From Prionace glauca (Eukaryota; Chordata; Chondrichthyes; Carcharhiniformes; Carcharhinidae): a stretch of 64,000 nucleotides of DNA. The stretch covers positions 26,757,197 to 26,821,196 of the forward strand of contig CM075760.1 of NCBI GenBank assembly GCA_037974335.1, read 5' to 3'. Below are positions 1-10,030 of the stretch, one piece after another (the stretch's first letter is position 1; the number at the start of each line of letters is the position of its first letter). The position numbers and the translations under genes are program-made. A model generated the notes under the pieces. It worked only from the letters and a program-made list of their open reading frames with translations. It did no database searches and had not been told where the DNA came from.

Positions 1-269
1 TATTAAATATTGGAGCAGCGGTAACATTTCCATGAATCAGAATTGGAGAATTCCCAAACAAACACACCATCCTGATCTCAGGGAAAAAGTACTGACCGTT
101 GGTTTATAAATAGGGTGGATGCATTTTCCAATATTTTACCCCTGTGCTGTGACCTGTGAAGCAGTCTCACACTTACTGTCTCTCCAAATTTTACCAGCTG
201 TCTCAGGAACAAGCTGACATCAAGGCCACCTCACTCAGTATATTGCTTCAAACCGAAAGGGGGCACTCT
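1..269. other. Intron DNA downstream of CH2, nothing recognised
   Basis: No immunoglobulin exon, RNA gene or clear repeat is visible. By gene order this should be the intron between CH2 and CH3 of the minus-strand heavy-chain gene. The remaining constant exons would lie at lower coordinates, outside the window. Confidence 0.4.
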
Positions 270-560
270 TTTAAGGGGAGCCTGTGGTATATGGTGTTGT
301 CAATGGACTTATAACCTAGGGCAAGACTCTGGGGACACAGATTCGAATCCCATCATTGCTAATGTGAAATTTGAATTTTGTAAAAACGTGTAATTTAAAG
401 TTGAAATGGTTCTCATGAAGCTAATGCTGTAAAACCCCTCCTAGTTCACAAATGTTCCTCACCAAAATCAACCTGCTGTCGTTATCTGGCCTGGCATGCA
501 TGTGACTCCAGATTCACAGCAACGTGAGTGACACTTCAGTGCCCTCAGGTTTGGGAAATA
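270..560 (+). repeat. Diverged tRNA-headed SINE
   Basis: A Pol III box-B-like stretch (gattcgaatccca, about 347-359) is followed by a body and a 3' part (ctggcctggcatgcatgtgactccag, about 489-514) that recurs at 27.69 kb in the form 'tggtctggcctatgtgtga'. The order (tRNA-like head, body, 'catgtgactccag' segment) fits a common elasmobranch SINE. It is old, with many substitutions. Confidence 0.6.
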
Positions 561-692
561 AATGCACATCTCAGGAAGGGATAACAAAAAATTGTTTTTC
601 TGATGAAATTCTGAATGAGATATTGTCCTAATGCAGCAAACTACATGGCAATAACTTACAAGTTGTTCAATGCTTTGTACCAACTTTAATAG

Positions 693-1867
693 AACATAAG
701 AACATAAGAAATAGGAGCAGGAGTAGGCCATCTGGCCCTTCGAGCCTGCCCCGCCATTCAATAAGATCATGGCTGATCTGTCGTGACTCAGCTCCACCTT
801 CCCGCCCTCTCCCCGTAACCCTTAATCCCTTCTCTTATCAAAAACCCATCAACCCGTTTCTTAAAAATATTTAGCGAGGCAGCCTCCACCACTTCAACGG
901 GCAGAGAATTCCAGAGATTCACCACCCTTTGAGTGAAGAAGTTCCTCCTCAACTCTGTTCTAAACCGCCCCCCCTTTATCTTGAGGCTGTGCCCCCTAGT
1001 CCTACTGTCTTTTTTGAGCGGGAACAGTCTCTCCACCTCTATCCTATCCATCCCATTCATCATCTTATACGTCTCAATGAGATCTCCCCTCATTCTTCTA
1101 AACTCTAACGAGTACAAGCCTAGTTTGTTCAGCCTCTCCTCATAGCTCAATCCCCTCAACTCCGGTATCAGCCGAGTAAACCTCCTCTGCACTCCCTCCA
1201 GGGCCAAAACATCCTTGCGCAGGTGCGGCGCCCAAAACTGCACACAGTACTCCAGCTGCGGCCTCACCAATGCCCTATACAGCTGCAGCATGACCTCCCT
1301 ACTTTTATATTCAATCCCCTTCGCTATGAAGGCCAGCATCCCATTCGCCTTCCTGACCACCTGCTGCACCTGCAAGCTGGGTTTTTGCGACTCATGCACA
1401 AGGACCCCGAGGTCCCTCTGCACCGTCGCCTGCTGCAGTTTTTCGCCCCGTAAGTAATAGTCCTTTCTACCATTCCTCCTACCAAAGTGGACCACCTCAC
1501 ACTTGCCAACATTAAATTCCATTTGCCATTTCCTGGCCCATTCGCCCAGCCTATCTAGATCCTTCTGCAGACTCTCCACACCCTCCGCACAATTTGCCTT
1601 TCCCCCAATCTTGGTGTCAACAGCAAATTTCGACACCCTGCACTCGGTTCCCTCCTCCAGATCATCTATATAAATGGTAAATAGCTGAGGCCCCAGCACC
1701 GACCCCTGGGGCACCCCACTAGTCACCAACCGCCAATCCGAATAGCATCCATTGACCCCCACTCTCTGCCTCCTATTTGACAACCAATCCTCTATCCACG
1801 CTAACACCCTACCCCCAACTCCATGTCCCCTGACCTTCTGCAATAACCTCTTGTGAGGTTAGATCCC
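693..1867 (-). mobile_element. CR1-clade LINE, 5'-truncated (family A, copy 1)
   Basis: One open frame (1843-788) gives about 350 residues covering the second half of a CR1 reverse transcriptase and its C-terminal domain. It has the VPQGSVLGP motif, then the catalytic region, RPQLEYCVQFWAP, and the typical end FTQRVVNLWNSLP. The 3' end is a short repeat of the TTCTTATG type (about 693-712), a CR1 hallmark. The catalytic box reads FAVD instead of FADD, so the first aspartate of the pair is lost. A candidate target duplication TAATAG lies at 687-692 and 1868-1873. It sits in the intron 3' of CH2, in the same orientation as the Ig gene. Confidence 0.9.
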
Positions 1868-1932
1868 TAATAGATCCCTAATTCTGATTAACATCAGAAT
1901 GATAAGTGTTGTCCTGTGTTTGAGTATCTTAC

Positions 1933-2247
1933 CCTGAGATGCGCTGATGTTCAGACTCTGAATGTGTCCTTGATGAGTGACCTGGCAGGTATAGACCGCT
2001 TTGCTGAACCATTCCCCAGCGGAGACTGTCAGCCGACTGCTGGCCGAGAAGTTCCCGTTCAATCGACAGGGGGGAGAGGTGACAATTCCTGAATGCGTGG
2101 GTTCCCCATTCTTCAGCCAACTCACTTCCATTGACCCTGGCTGGAAATCGATGATTGAACAGACGATGGTTGCAAATTTCCTGTGTGAGATTTCTTCACT
2201 GGAACTCACGGTGAGGATAAGAGTTGGATGGATCACATGCGGAGGGC
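1933..2247 (-). CDS. Immunoglobulin heavy-chain constant exon 2 (CH2), probably mu
   Basis: This is an Ig C1-set domain of the secreted or membrane heavy chain, about 105 residues. The acceptor (polypyrimidine tract then AAG, 2248-2265) and donor GTAAG (1932-1928) are good. Phase is 1 at entry: the last T of CH1 plus GC gives a cysteine codon, in place to be the inter-chain hinge cysteine, followed by [13 protein letters not shown]. The two domain cysteines are in [11 protein letters not shown] and [10 protein letters not shown], and the core tryptophan in VSWLKNG. NFSA and NISA are N-glycosylation sequons. The ILTV...FATIVCS pattern is close to what I know of shark IgM CH2. No stop or frameshift is present. 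IgW cannot be fully excluded without a search. Confidence 0.88.
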
Positions 2248-2659
2248 CTTCAGGGAAAAAAAAAACAGATCAGTCATTTCCTGCAGAAGATGTGGATCAA
2301 TTAAACTTTTGTCAACAGAGGGTAGTAAGGGCTTGGAAAGCCCTGTCTGCAGCATTGTGGACTCGCCAACTTTAAGGGCGTTCAAATGGTCAGTGGATAG
2401 GCATATGGATAACACTGGAATAGTTTAGGTTAGCGGGTCATGAGATTAGTTCCACTGGTCGGCGCAACATCGAGAGCCGAAGGGCCTGTACTGCGCTGTA
2501 ATGGTCTATGTTCTATGTTCTAACTCATTTGCAGTCAATAGACACTAACTGGACCAATCCAGAGAGCCGAATGATGCACATCTATTTAACTGAGTTATAA
2601 CCAAGGCCCTACATGTTAACCACAGTGTTTCTGTTTCACACAAGCTCCATAACACTTAC
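2248..2659 (-). other. CH1-CH2 intron
   Basis: This 412-nt intron has GTAAGT at its 5' end (2659-2654) and a T-rich tract plus AAG at its 3' end. It is largely occupied by an opposite-strand LINE 3' fragment (about 2305-2521). Confidence 0.85.
2305..2521 (+). mobile_element. CR1-clade LINE 3' fragment (family C) inside the CH1-CH2 intron
   Basis: The plus strand encodes the decayed C-terminus (RVVRAWKALSAALW, then RAFKWSVDRHMDNTGIV and a stop), matching the end of the family C element near 55.8 kb (RVVRDWNALPAAVV... RSVDRFMDEKGLV). It ends with the family tail (gggcctgtactgcgctgtaatg) and two copies of ctatgtt. It is antisense to the Ig gene and strongly 5'-truncated. Confidence 0.8.
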
Positions 2660-2959
2660 ATGGTATTTCAATGCTCTTGGCTGTGTTGATGTGTCGAACC
2701 TCACAGTCAATTCTGGGGCATTTTCCCGCTGAATCGCTGATGGTTAACTGGCTGCTCAGGGTGTAGGTTCCCTTCGTGTTTCTCACTGATGGGTAAGTCT
2801 TAAACCCACTGGGGACCGTTTGCCCATTTTTCTTCCAGGTCAGTTTGGAAACATCTGGAGAGTAATCCATCGCCAAACATCCGAAGGTGATGGAGCCGTC
2901 GGAGTTCTGTTGCTGACAGGGGGAGACCAGGCCATACAGAGTGGGCGCAGATGATGTCG
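2660..2959 (-). CDS. Immunoglobulin heavy-chain constant exon 1 (CH1), probably mu
   Basis: First constant domain, about 100 residues. The acceptor CCCAG is at 2964-2960. The single G left by the J exon plus CG gives alanine, so the protein reads from the J end VTVTT into ATSSAPTLYGLVSPC. Domain cysteines lie in ITFGCLAMDYSP and RIDCEVRHI, with the tryptophan in LTWKKNG. The donor is GTAAGT at 2659-2654. ATSSAPTLYGLVSPCQQQ is typical of shark heavy-chain CH1. The extra cysteine at SPC lies where light-chain bonding cysteines occur in this family (inference). The exon is intact. The next exon toward the promoter is J, 10.5 kb away. Confidence 0.9.
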
Positions 2960-3059
2960 CTGGGAAAGAATAGCCAATTGAACAAGTTAGACTCTTACTT
3001 GCATTTATTAAGTCATCAAACATTGTTACAAATAGGTTTCTATATTAGATATAGCTCTT

Positions 3060-3195
3060 GGTGTTAAAGGGATGAAGGGATATGGGTAGTAGGTGTGATC
3101 AGGATAGTGATGAGCTCTGACCAAAGTGAAAGGCGGAGTAGGCTCCAAGGGCCGAATGGCCTACTCCAGCTTCTCTTTTCTATGTTTCTATCTCC
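3060..3195 (+). mobile_element. CR1 LINE 3' tail
   Basis: It contains gggccgaatggcctactccagcttctc, the 3' UTR end shared by the CR1 copies here, closing with ttctatgtttcta. No coding part remains. Confidence 0.65.
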
Positions 3196-3529
3196 AACAT
3201 TGATTTGAATTATGAACTTATCCCTAATATTTCCCGATTAAATCTTTCATCCGCCTTTGCGATGATGTTACTTCTATCATTTGGGAATTGTCATCTCTGT
3301 AGAAACTCATATCCCTGTCTCCACTTCTATCAAATTAGGAAGAAAAAACACATTCTGTTAGTCTCACAATGACATGTCATTCATTGGATTAACAGAGAAC
3401 AGCAAAGATTGTCTCCATTATTGCAGCAACTATTTATTTCTCAACAACAGCAGTGTGTGATGAACCGCTGTTTATTTCTCAAACAACAACACTTTGTGAT
3501 GAAGAAGTTCTCCCTTCATTCAGACTATC
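3196..3529. other. Unassigned intron DNA
   Basis: AT-rich sequence without recognised genes or repeats, apart from a short local repeat of atttatttctcaa(c)aac around 3430-3490. Confidence 0.3.
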
Positions 3530-3655
3530 CACTCACCTGATGAGGGAGCTCCAACAGCTTGTGATTCCAAATAAACCTGTTGGACTTTAACCTGGTGTTG
3601 TGGGAATCCTTACTGTGCCCACACCAACCTCACTCCGGCATCTCCACACTAGTTT
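3530..3655 (+). repeat. Dispersed repeat, 3' end of 'acctggtgttgt...catcatgac' family
   Basis: It contains tcacctgatgagg, cttgtgattccaaataaacc, acctggtgttgtg and ccggcatctccaca in the order seen again at 61.0-61.16 kb and, inverted, at 39.54-39.65 and 59.22-59.34 kb. Confidence 0.7.
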
Positions 3656-3964
3656 TGGAAATTGCCTGGGTTCAAACTGATTGATGCCCCTTCCTCTCTC
3701 CAACTCACTGCCTCTCACTCCACAAAACGGAGATTAGTGACTTTGCTTCAAAATTACCTCCTGAATGAATATTTACTGAATGATCAGGAAACTCTAAATG
3801 TGATTATAAATTCAAATAAATGCAACATTAACGAATTGAAGGATCATACATTAATACCTAGAGTTTCCCATTTGGACCCTGAAGTCTCCTCCATCATTCA
3901 CTGAGATTACAGATGAGCTGATTGTGAGCTCTGTTCTGAACCTCCTCACTTTGCCATCCGTCAC
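3656..3964. other. Unassigned intron DNA
   Basis: I see no gene, RNA or named repeat here. It is the single-copy-looking spacer just before the repeat array. Confidence 0.3.
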
Positions 3965-4650
3965 CCGCTCTCTGCCCATTTCCCAAGCTCTTTGCCCTTT
4001 CCACTGGCTCTCTGCCTTTCACGGTGGCTCTTTTCCCCTTTTATCCAGCTCTCTGTATTTCCACCTGGCTCTCTACACTTCCCTCCAGCTCTGTGCCCTC
4101 TCCCCCGGCTCTCTGTTCTTTCCCTCACTCCCCACGCCGTCCCTCAGCTCTCTGCCCTCTTTTCCTTCTCCCTCCCCTCTTTCTCCTTCCCTCCAGCTCT
4201 CTGAGCTTTCCCCCTGACTCTCCTGCCCTTTCCCCTGGGCTCTCTGCCCTTCCCCTCGGCTCTCTGGCCTTTCTGTTGCCTCCGTGCCCTTTTTCGTGCC
4301 TCTCCGCCCTTTCTCCTAGTTCTCTCCCCTTTCCCTGGTCTTTCTGCCCTTTCCCCCATCTCTCTGCCCTTTCTTTCAGCTCTCTCCCCTTTCACTGGTC
4401 TCTCTGCTCTTTCCCCTGCTCCCTGTCCTTTCCCCTCTCTCTCTACCCTTTCCCCTGGCTTTCCGCCCTGTTCCCCGCCTCTCTGCCCTTTCCCCAGCTC
4501 TCTGCTGTTTCCCCTGGCTCTCTGCCCTCCCTCCACCCCGGCTATCTGCCATTTCCCTCGCCTCCTGTTCTCCCCTGACTCTTTGCCATTGTCCCTGGCC
4601 CCGAGCCCCCAGCGATTCCCTCCAGCTCTCTGCACTCCCAGGGCAGCTCC
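3965..4650 (-). repeat. Switch-like G-rich, AGCT-bearing tandem repeat in the J-CH1 intron
   Basis: A degenerate tandem array of about 20-22 bp units. On the coding (minus) strand the unit is close to CAGGGGAAAGGGCAGAGAG followed by CT or CC. By eye I count 10 AGCT tetramers in roughly 690 bp, against about 2.7 expected by chance. The coding strand is strongly G-rich and the template strand C-rich. The array ends about 1 kb 5' of CH1. Position, strand skew and AGCT content resemble tetrapod Ig switch regions. Function is inference. Long open frames here (for example 4713-4144) come from the unit composition and are not genes. Confidence 0.75.
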
Positions 4651-4704
4651 CACCTTTGAACACCAAACTGCCGCTTGAGATCTTTCTTCTCTCTCGTTGC
4701 AGAC

Positions 4705-6985
4705 CCTCACCACACAGATTCAGTGAGTGTGAGTGAGAGAATGTGAGTGTGTGAGGGTGAGTGATTAAATGAGTGAGAGTGAATGAGTGATGGTGTATGT
4801 GTGACGGAACGTGAGTGGGTGAAGTTCTTTGAGTGATGATGAGTGATTGATGGTGAATAAGTGTGGGTGAGGGTGAGAGAGCGTGAGTAAATGAGGGTGT
4901 GTGAGAGAGGGTAGGTGAGTGGAGGAGGCTGAATGTGAGTGAAGGTGGTTGGATGAGTGTAGGTAAGCAAGATTGAAAGTATGAGGGAGAGTGAGTGAAG
5001 ATGTGTGAAGGTTAGTGGAGGTGGGTGAGTGAAAGTGAGTGAGATTGAGTGAATGAGGGTGAGGGAGTGAATGTAACTGAGTAAGTGAGGGGTGAGAGTG
5101 AGTGAATCAGGGTCTGTTACTGAGGGTGGTGTGTGAGGGAGAATGTGGATGGGTGGGAGAGTGAGGGTGAGTGAGTGAAGGTGTTTGATGAGGACGAGTG
5201 ATTGAGGATTTGTGAGTTAGGGTGCGTGATGTTGAGTGATGATGAGGATGTGAGGGTGTGTGAGTGAATGTAAGTGCGTGAGTCTGAGTGAGTTTGAATG
5301 GGTGAGATGGCGCAAGTGAGAGAGACAGAGAGGGTCATTGAGCTTGAGTTTGTAGGGGTGAGTCAGGTTGATTGAGAGTGGGTAGGTGACTGAGGGAGTG
5401 CGAGTGAGAGGGAGTGAGACTGGATGAGTGAGGGTGGGTAAGTGTGAGAGAATGGGGTGAGTGAGTGAGGGTGAGTGAGACTGAGTGAGACTGGGTGAGT
5501 GAGGGTGGATTAGTGGGATGAGTGAGTGAGACTGGGTGAGTGAAGGTGGATTAGTAGGATGAGTGAATGACGGTGAGTATGAATGTTGGTGACTGACTGA
5601 GGGTCTACGTCAATGAGTGAGGTTTAGTGAGTGAGGTTGAGTGAGTGATGGTGTATGAGTGTGGGTGGCTGAGTGACAGTGAGTTAATGAGGGCGCGTGA
5701 GGGTGAGTACGTGAGGGTGAGTGCGTGTGAGTGAGTGAGTGAATGTGGGTGCGTGACTGAGGGTGTGACAGTGAGTGAATCAGTCAGGGTGTGAGAGTGA
5801 GTGAGGCAGGGTGTGTGATTGAGGTTGAACGAGTGAGGTTGAATGAATGTTTGTGGGTGAGTGAGGATGGATGAGAGTGAGTGAGTGAATATGAGTGAGT
5901 GATTGTGAGTGAGTGAGTGTGTGAGGGTGTGAGGATGAGTGAGTCAGGGCGTGTGTTTGAGTGAACGAGTGAGGTTGAATGAGGGTGGCTTGTGTGAGTG
6001 TGAATGGCGATGGATGAGAGTGAGTAAGTGAATATGAGCGAGTGATTATGAGTGAGTGAGTGTGTGAGGGTGAGTGACTCAGGGTGAATCAGGATCAGTG
6101 AGTTTCTGAGTTTGAGTGCATGAGTTTGAGTGCTTGAGGTTGAGTGCATGAGGTTGAGTGCATGAGGTTGAGTGCATGAGGATGAGTGCGTGAGGGCGAG
6201 TGCATGAGAGCGAGTGTGTGTGAGGGCGAGTGTATGAGGGGGAGTGCTTGAGGGCGAGTGCGTGAGGGTGGATGAGTGAGCAAGGGTGAGTGAATGAGGG
6301 CGAGTGAGTAAGCGTAAATGAGAATGAGTGACTGTCGGTGTGTGATTGTGGTTGAGTGAGTGAGGGTGAGTGAATGAGGGTGAGTGAGTGAGAGTGCGTC
6401 AGTGAGGGAAGGTTGGTAACTGAGGGTGAGTGAGTGAAGTTCTTTGAGTGAAGATGAGAGATTGAGGGTGAGTGAATGAGGTTGAGTGAATCAGAGTGTG
6501 TCAGTGAGGGAAGGTGGGTAAGTGAGGGTGAGTGAGTGAAGTTATTTGAGTGAGGATGAGAGATTGAGGGTGAGTGAGTGAAGTTATTTGAGTGAGGATG
6601 AGAGATGGAGGGTGAGTGAGTGAGTGAGGGTGAGGGTGAGAGAGTCAGTGAGCCACCTCCTCCTCTCCCTCTCCATCGATCTTTTCCCGATTCTCTACAT
6701 ATGAGGGTGAGTGAGTGAGAGAGTGTGTGTCAGTGAGGGAAGGTGATTAAGTGAGGGTGAGTGAGTGAAGTTCTTTGAGTGAGGATGAGAGATTGAGGGT
6801 GAGTGAATGAGGGTGAGTGAGTGAGAGTGTGTCAGTGAGGGAAGATGGGTAAGTGAGGGTGAGTGAGTGAAGTTATTTGAGTGAGGATGAGAGATTGAGG
6901 GTGAGTGAGTGAATGAGGGTGAGGGTGAGAGAGTCAGTGAGCCACCTCCTCCTCTCCCTCTCCATCGATCTTTCCCCGATTCTCT
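4705..6985. repeat. GTGAGTGAG minisatellite, 2.3 kb
   Basis: Almost uninterrupted variants of GTGAGTGAGGGT on the plus strand. The array contains a higher-order duplication: the segment ccacctcctcctctccctctccatcgatctt occurs inside it (about 6653) and again at its right edge (about 6943), so a unit of about 290 bp has been duplicated. The Ig coding strand is C-rich here, opposite to the neighbouring AGCT array. Confidence 0.95.
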
Positions 6986-7309
6986 CCATTGATCAGCTTT
7001 CAGTAACAGGGCTGTGTAAAGTCAGGAATCAGTGTAGATCACCGGGCAGCTGCTTTAATGTCGGGCCTTTCTTTCAGAAACACGGATCAGTGAACAAATA
7101 GACAGACTGAGGGAGCTGGAAGGGAAGCTTCCAGCAAAACTAGGGTCACACAGGAATCAAACACCAAGTTTACACCAGTATTGGGGAGCCAGACGGACTT
7201 AGTCTCAGCCAGATCCCTTCTTATTGATTGTATCTTTGTGTCCGGTGTAACACATGGAAATCCCTACTTCTGACCTCATGTTGGATGGAATGTGTCATTG
7301 ATGAAGCAA
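6986..7309. other. Unassigned intron DNA
   Basis: No exon or named repeat recognised. Confidence 0.3.
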
Positions 7310-7500
7310 TAGAAGATTGTTGGTCCCAGAACAGTCCCCTGCCGAACTCCTGCAGTGATTTCTCAACTTAGATGTTTGACCTCCACCAACCATCACCATC
7401 TTGCTTTGTGCTAAATATGACTCCAAACAGAGAAGAATTTCCAGCTGAAACTTATTCACATGAGTTTTACACGGGCTTCCCGATCCCACCCTCATTCAAA
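7310..7500 (-). mobile_element. Decayed LINE-like fragment
   Basis: The run around 7320-7450 (tcctgcagtgatttctcaa, gacctccaccaaccatcacc, gctaaatatgactcc) resembles an old dispersed shark LINE 3' region from memory. No frame survives. Identification is weak. Confidence 0.35.
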
Positions 7501-7524
7501 TGTTACCGGGGGAGGGGGAGGGGG

Positions 7525-7850
7525 TGGCCGAGGTGGCACAGTGATTGGCGCTGCTGCCTCACAGTTCAATTCCCGATATGAGTCATTGTGTATGGAGTTA
7601 GTAAGTTCACCCCGTGTCTGCTTGGGTTTCCTTTGGGTGCTCCTGTTTCCTCCCACAGTCCAAAGACGTTTGGGTTCAGGGGACTGGCCGTGCTAAATTG
7701 CCCCTTAGTTTCAGGAGGTCTAGTTAGAGTAAACACATGTGGTTCTGGGGATAGGGCTTTGGTGGGATTCCTGTTGATGCGGACTCGATGGGCTGAATGG
7801 CCTCCTTCTGTACTATAGGATTTCGTGATTCTATTCTATGATGTAAATGA
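7525..7850 (+). repeat. tRNA-headed SINE with CR1-type tail
   Basis: Head ggtggcacagtgattggcgctg (box A like), ttcaattccc (box B like), conserved core ctgcttgggtttcctttgggtgctcc and tcccacagtccaaag, then tail actcgatgggctgaatggcctccttctg ending in gattctattctatg. The full element order is present and moderately diverged. Confidence 0.85.
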
Positions 7851-8710
7851 CAGTCTCTCTGACGTATGTGAGGTGGAACGTGCATGAGAGGGTGTTTGGG
7901 TGTGTGTTTGATAGAGAGAGAGGGTGAATGTGTGTGTGAAGGTACTTGTGTGTGATAGACTGTGTTTGCACGTGTGTGAGACAATGGGCTGCGTTTGCAA
8001 GGGGGCAGTGTGCCTATTGGAAAGCAAAATAAACTGTTCATGAGTGTGTGGAAATGTGCACGGGATTGTGTGAGAGAGAGAATGATGTGCGCAATGTGTG
8101 TGGGTGACAGAAGCAAAGTGTGTGTGTGTGTGTCAGAGAATGTTTGCGTGAGACTGTGCTTATGTGAGAGACTGTGTCTGCGTATATGTTAGAGTGTGTG
8201 CATTGGTCTATGTTTGTGAGAGAGTGTGAGAGAGCTAGTGTGAGAGCAAGAATGTACAGGTGTGAGATAGTGTGTGCATCAGAGATAGAAATATATGTGT
8301 GTGTGTGAGAGAGAGAGAGAGATGTGTGTGCAAGAGGAATTGTGAGAAAGTGTGTGTGAATAAATGTGAGACAACTTGAGCGTGTGTGACAGAGTTTGGG
8401 AGAGAGAGTGCGTGTGCGAGAGCGTGAGACGATGCTTATGTGTGTGTGTGTCTGCGTGTAAGGGAAAATGTGTGTGAAGGTGTGTGCGTATGAGTGTTTT
8501 TGTATATGAGCTGTGTGAGACTGATTGAGAGAGCGAGAGGATGTCTGTATTTGTATTTGAGACAGAGTCTGTAGACCGTGAGAGAAAAAATGTGTGTGAG
8601 AGATCGTATGAGACAGTAAGTGTGCGTGTGTATGTGTGAGAGAATATAAGCGTCTGTATGTGTGTATTTATGTGTGTGAGAGTGTGTGATGTGTGTAAGT
8701 CTCTATCTGG
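7851..8710. repeat. TG/AG-rich microsatellite region
   Basis: An irregular mixture of (TG)n, (GAGA)n and gtgtgtgagagag runs on the plus strand, with no gene visible. Together with the 4.7-7.0 kb array it gives the J-C intron over 3 kb of purine/GT-biased repeats. Confidence 0.9.
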
Positions 8711-9769
8711 CTGATTCAGTCTGGAAAAGCACCCTCACTCCACACATACTCACCCACTCGCACAGTAAGTGGGAGTGACAAGCGAGCACAACACGGACTG
8801 TGGGGCAAGTGTTGGAAAAACATTTAAATCTTTCACAAGTCAGTCTCAATTAAATAATTTCCTCTTTCCTCAATGAGAGAAACTTGTAAAACCTCACGGA
8901 ATCTGACACAATCCAGGGCAAAGCCACCCACAAGATTACCCGGCCCCTCATTCACCCTATTTACTCTCTCCATCACTAACAAGCAGTGTCAGCACTGTGT
9001 GCATTGTATACAACATGCACTGCAGCAATTCACCAAGGCTCCATAGATTACACTGTCCAAACCCGCTGCCTTTACATCCTAACAGGACAAGGGCAGCAGC
9101 CACATCTGAAACACTATAACCTGTAAGCTTCCCTCCAAAACACACACCATCCTGACCTGAAACAATATCTCAATTCATTCATAATCGCTGGGTCAAAATC
9201 CTGGAACTCCCTGCCTAACAGCAGGGCGGATGCCTTCAGCATATGGACTGCAGTTGTTCAAGGATGCTTCATATCATCACTTTATGAAGGAACAATTAGA
9301 TTAAAAATTCTGGCCGCGCAAATGTCTCTAAAATGCCTTTAGAAGATTAAAAATAATATGCAAGTGAATTTGACCCTTCAACTGTCAAACTAAACAGTTC
9401 AGGGGCTGCTGTATTACGGAGCACAATATAGTAAATCTCACTTTGTATTTGTTCATCGAACATTCCCAAGGCCGGTACATCACTGCTTAAAAATCACCCA
9501 ATTCTCCCTCTAAAGTCCGATGTTTCTGCTTCTCTGATAGACACAATATGCTTCAGGGACTTAATTTCTGAGACACCGAGTCAAACAGTCACATTTCCCA
9601 CAGATACAAGTGCATTGAAGAAATAAATCAAATTTCACTTCCTGCAGGACAGGAGAAGGAATCAAAAGATTTATAACCAGTCAGGGAGATTCCTGGTCCC
9701 AACACAGTGACCACACGCCCAGAAACAGAACAGACACAAACAGTTCAACAGTCGAGTTCCCAGCAGAAA
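8711..9769. other. Unassigned intron DNA with one dispersed repeat
   Basis: About 9185-9265 carries ggtcaaaatcctggaactccctgcctaacagca followed by ggactgcagttgttcaagg, a dispersed repeat also seen near 21.99-22.13 and 30.89-31.02 kb. The rest is unassigned. Confidence 0.4.
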
Positions 9770-10030
9770 GATCTGTTCAATCTGTCAATTTCAAACTGTT
9801 GGGTTCTCTTTGATCAATAGTCAAGTTACAACAGAAAATCAATAACCTATTTCAAATTAAACGGGTATTCAGAACTCCTCTCGACTTTTAATAATTTCTC
9901 TCTGCCTGTATCACTTCGCGAAAATTGTGTAAAAATGTAATTTCGCTGAAAATGAGCAAAAATAACAGATTCAGGACAGTTCAATATCCCTATCAGAGAT
10001 ACAGTGACACACTAAGAATTAAACAAACCG
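9770..10030. repeat. J-C intron duplicated unit, copy 1
   Basis: It shares an ordered set of words with 11085-11345: atctgtcaa, tttgatcaatagtcaa, acaacagaaaa, aataatttctctctg, ctgaaaatgag, aacagattcagg and agatacagtg. This is an old direct duplication, about 1.3 kb apart. Confidence 0.75.

Noticed and set aside
4144-4713. 189-codon open frame rich in Gly, Arg and Glu (minus)
   Set aside because: It lies wholly in the G-rich tandem repeat, and its composition follows from the repeat unit.
4707-6283. Several Ser/Thr/His-rich open frames on the minus strand
   Set aside because: They are translations of the GTGAGTGAG array, with no domain and no start context.
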